Origin: Neovahlkampfia damariscottae
Lineage: Eukaryota; Heterolobosea; Selenaionea; Neovahlkampfiida; Neovahlkampfiidae
Assembly (NCBI GenBank): GCA_016618085.1
Contig: JABLTG010000014.1
Span: 62,001-126,000, forward strand
Length of the DNA: 64,000 nt
Direction: 5' to 3'
Part shown: positions 63,963-64,000 of the stretch, piece after piece
Layout of the letters: every line of letters starts with the position of its first letter
Numbering within the stretch: the first letter of the stretch is position 1
Made by a program: the position numbers and the translations under genes
Notes under the pieces: model-generated
Database searches by the model: none
The model's input: only the letters and a program-made list of their open reading frames with translations
What the model was told of the DNA's origin: nothing

Positions 63963-64000
63963 TTTTTAAAGAACACAAACAACCAATTAAAATTCAATAA

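Overview
The window is nuclear DNA of a unicellular eukaryote. It is very AT-rich, genes are packed on both strands with gaps of roughly 50-400 bp, and most genes are cut by extremely short GT-AG introns (about 24-47 nt, mostly 27-38). TAA, TAG and TGA all act as stops, except for one UGA that reads as selenocysteine. The contents point to a mitochondriate, probably flagellate-capable protist: alpha-MPP, a biotin carboxylase of leucine breakdown, BCAT, a DNAAF5-like axonemal dynein assembly factor, TOR, RGS and DUF4116 repeats. A heterolobosean (Naegleria-like amoeboflagellate) is my best guess, by inference only; no rRNA or phylogeny is available here.

Layout. 1-5 kb: selenocysteine glutathione peroxidase with a form II SECIS, a Cys-rich membrane protein sharing one promoter with fibrillarin, a frameshift-ridden CCR4/nocturnin-like gene, and DBF4. 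5-16 kb: a membrane-anchored subtilisin with EGF modules, an ankyrin-like coiled-coil protein, TMEM135-like, and an ABCC transporter with 15 tiny introns. 16-20 kb: secreted subtilisin, SEC14, a small membrane protein, eIF2alpha. 20-31 kb: MCC-alpha-like biotin carboxylase, a USP40-like deubiquitinase, a B-box/Sel1 protein, AP-3 sigma, and an RGS protein. 31.4-33 kb: a decayed Ty3/gypsy-type LTR element and a broken coding region. 33-44.5 kb: globin, BCAT (with a 2-nt microexon), TOR, a cyclin, and cystathionine gamma-lyase. 44.6-57 kb: PGAP4-like glycosyltransferase, a TPR protein, NAXE, a VIT/VWA/RGG/TPR/DUF2135 protein, two START-like proteins, a PH protein, dCTP deaminase, and a DUF4116 membrane protein. 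57-64 kb: two tandem secreted subtilisins, alpha-MPP, and a DNAAF5-like protein.

Cross-cutting signals. (1) Almost every gene has a CCAAT/ATTGG pentamer, often extended to CCAATCA/TGATTGG, within about 0-60 nt of its start codon and in either orientation; in two genes it abuts or overlaps the ATG. (2) Two compound introns break into typical-length units: one pair flanks an obligatory 2-nt exon, the other abuts with no exon between. (3) Single-base frame shifts cluster in a few loci, while the 6.9-kb TOR gene has none. Most start codons and all splice sites were inferred by reading frame and family conservation, not from transcripts.
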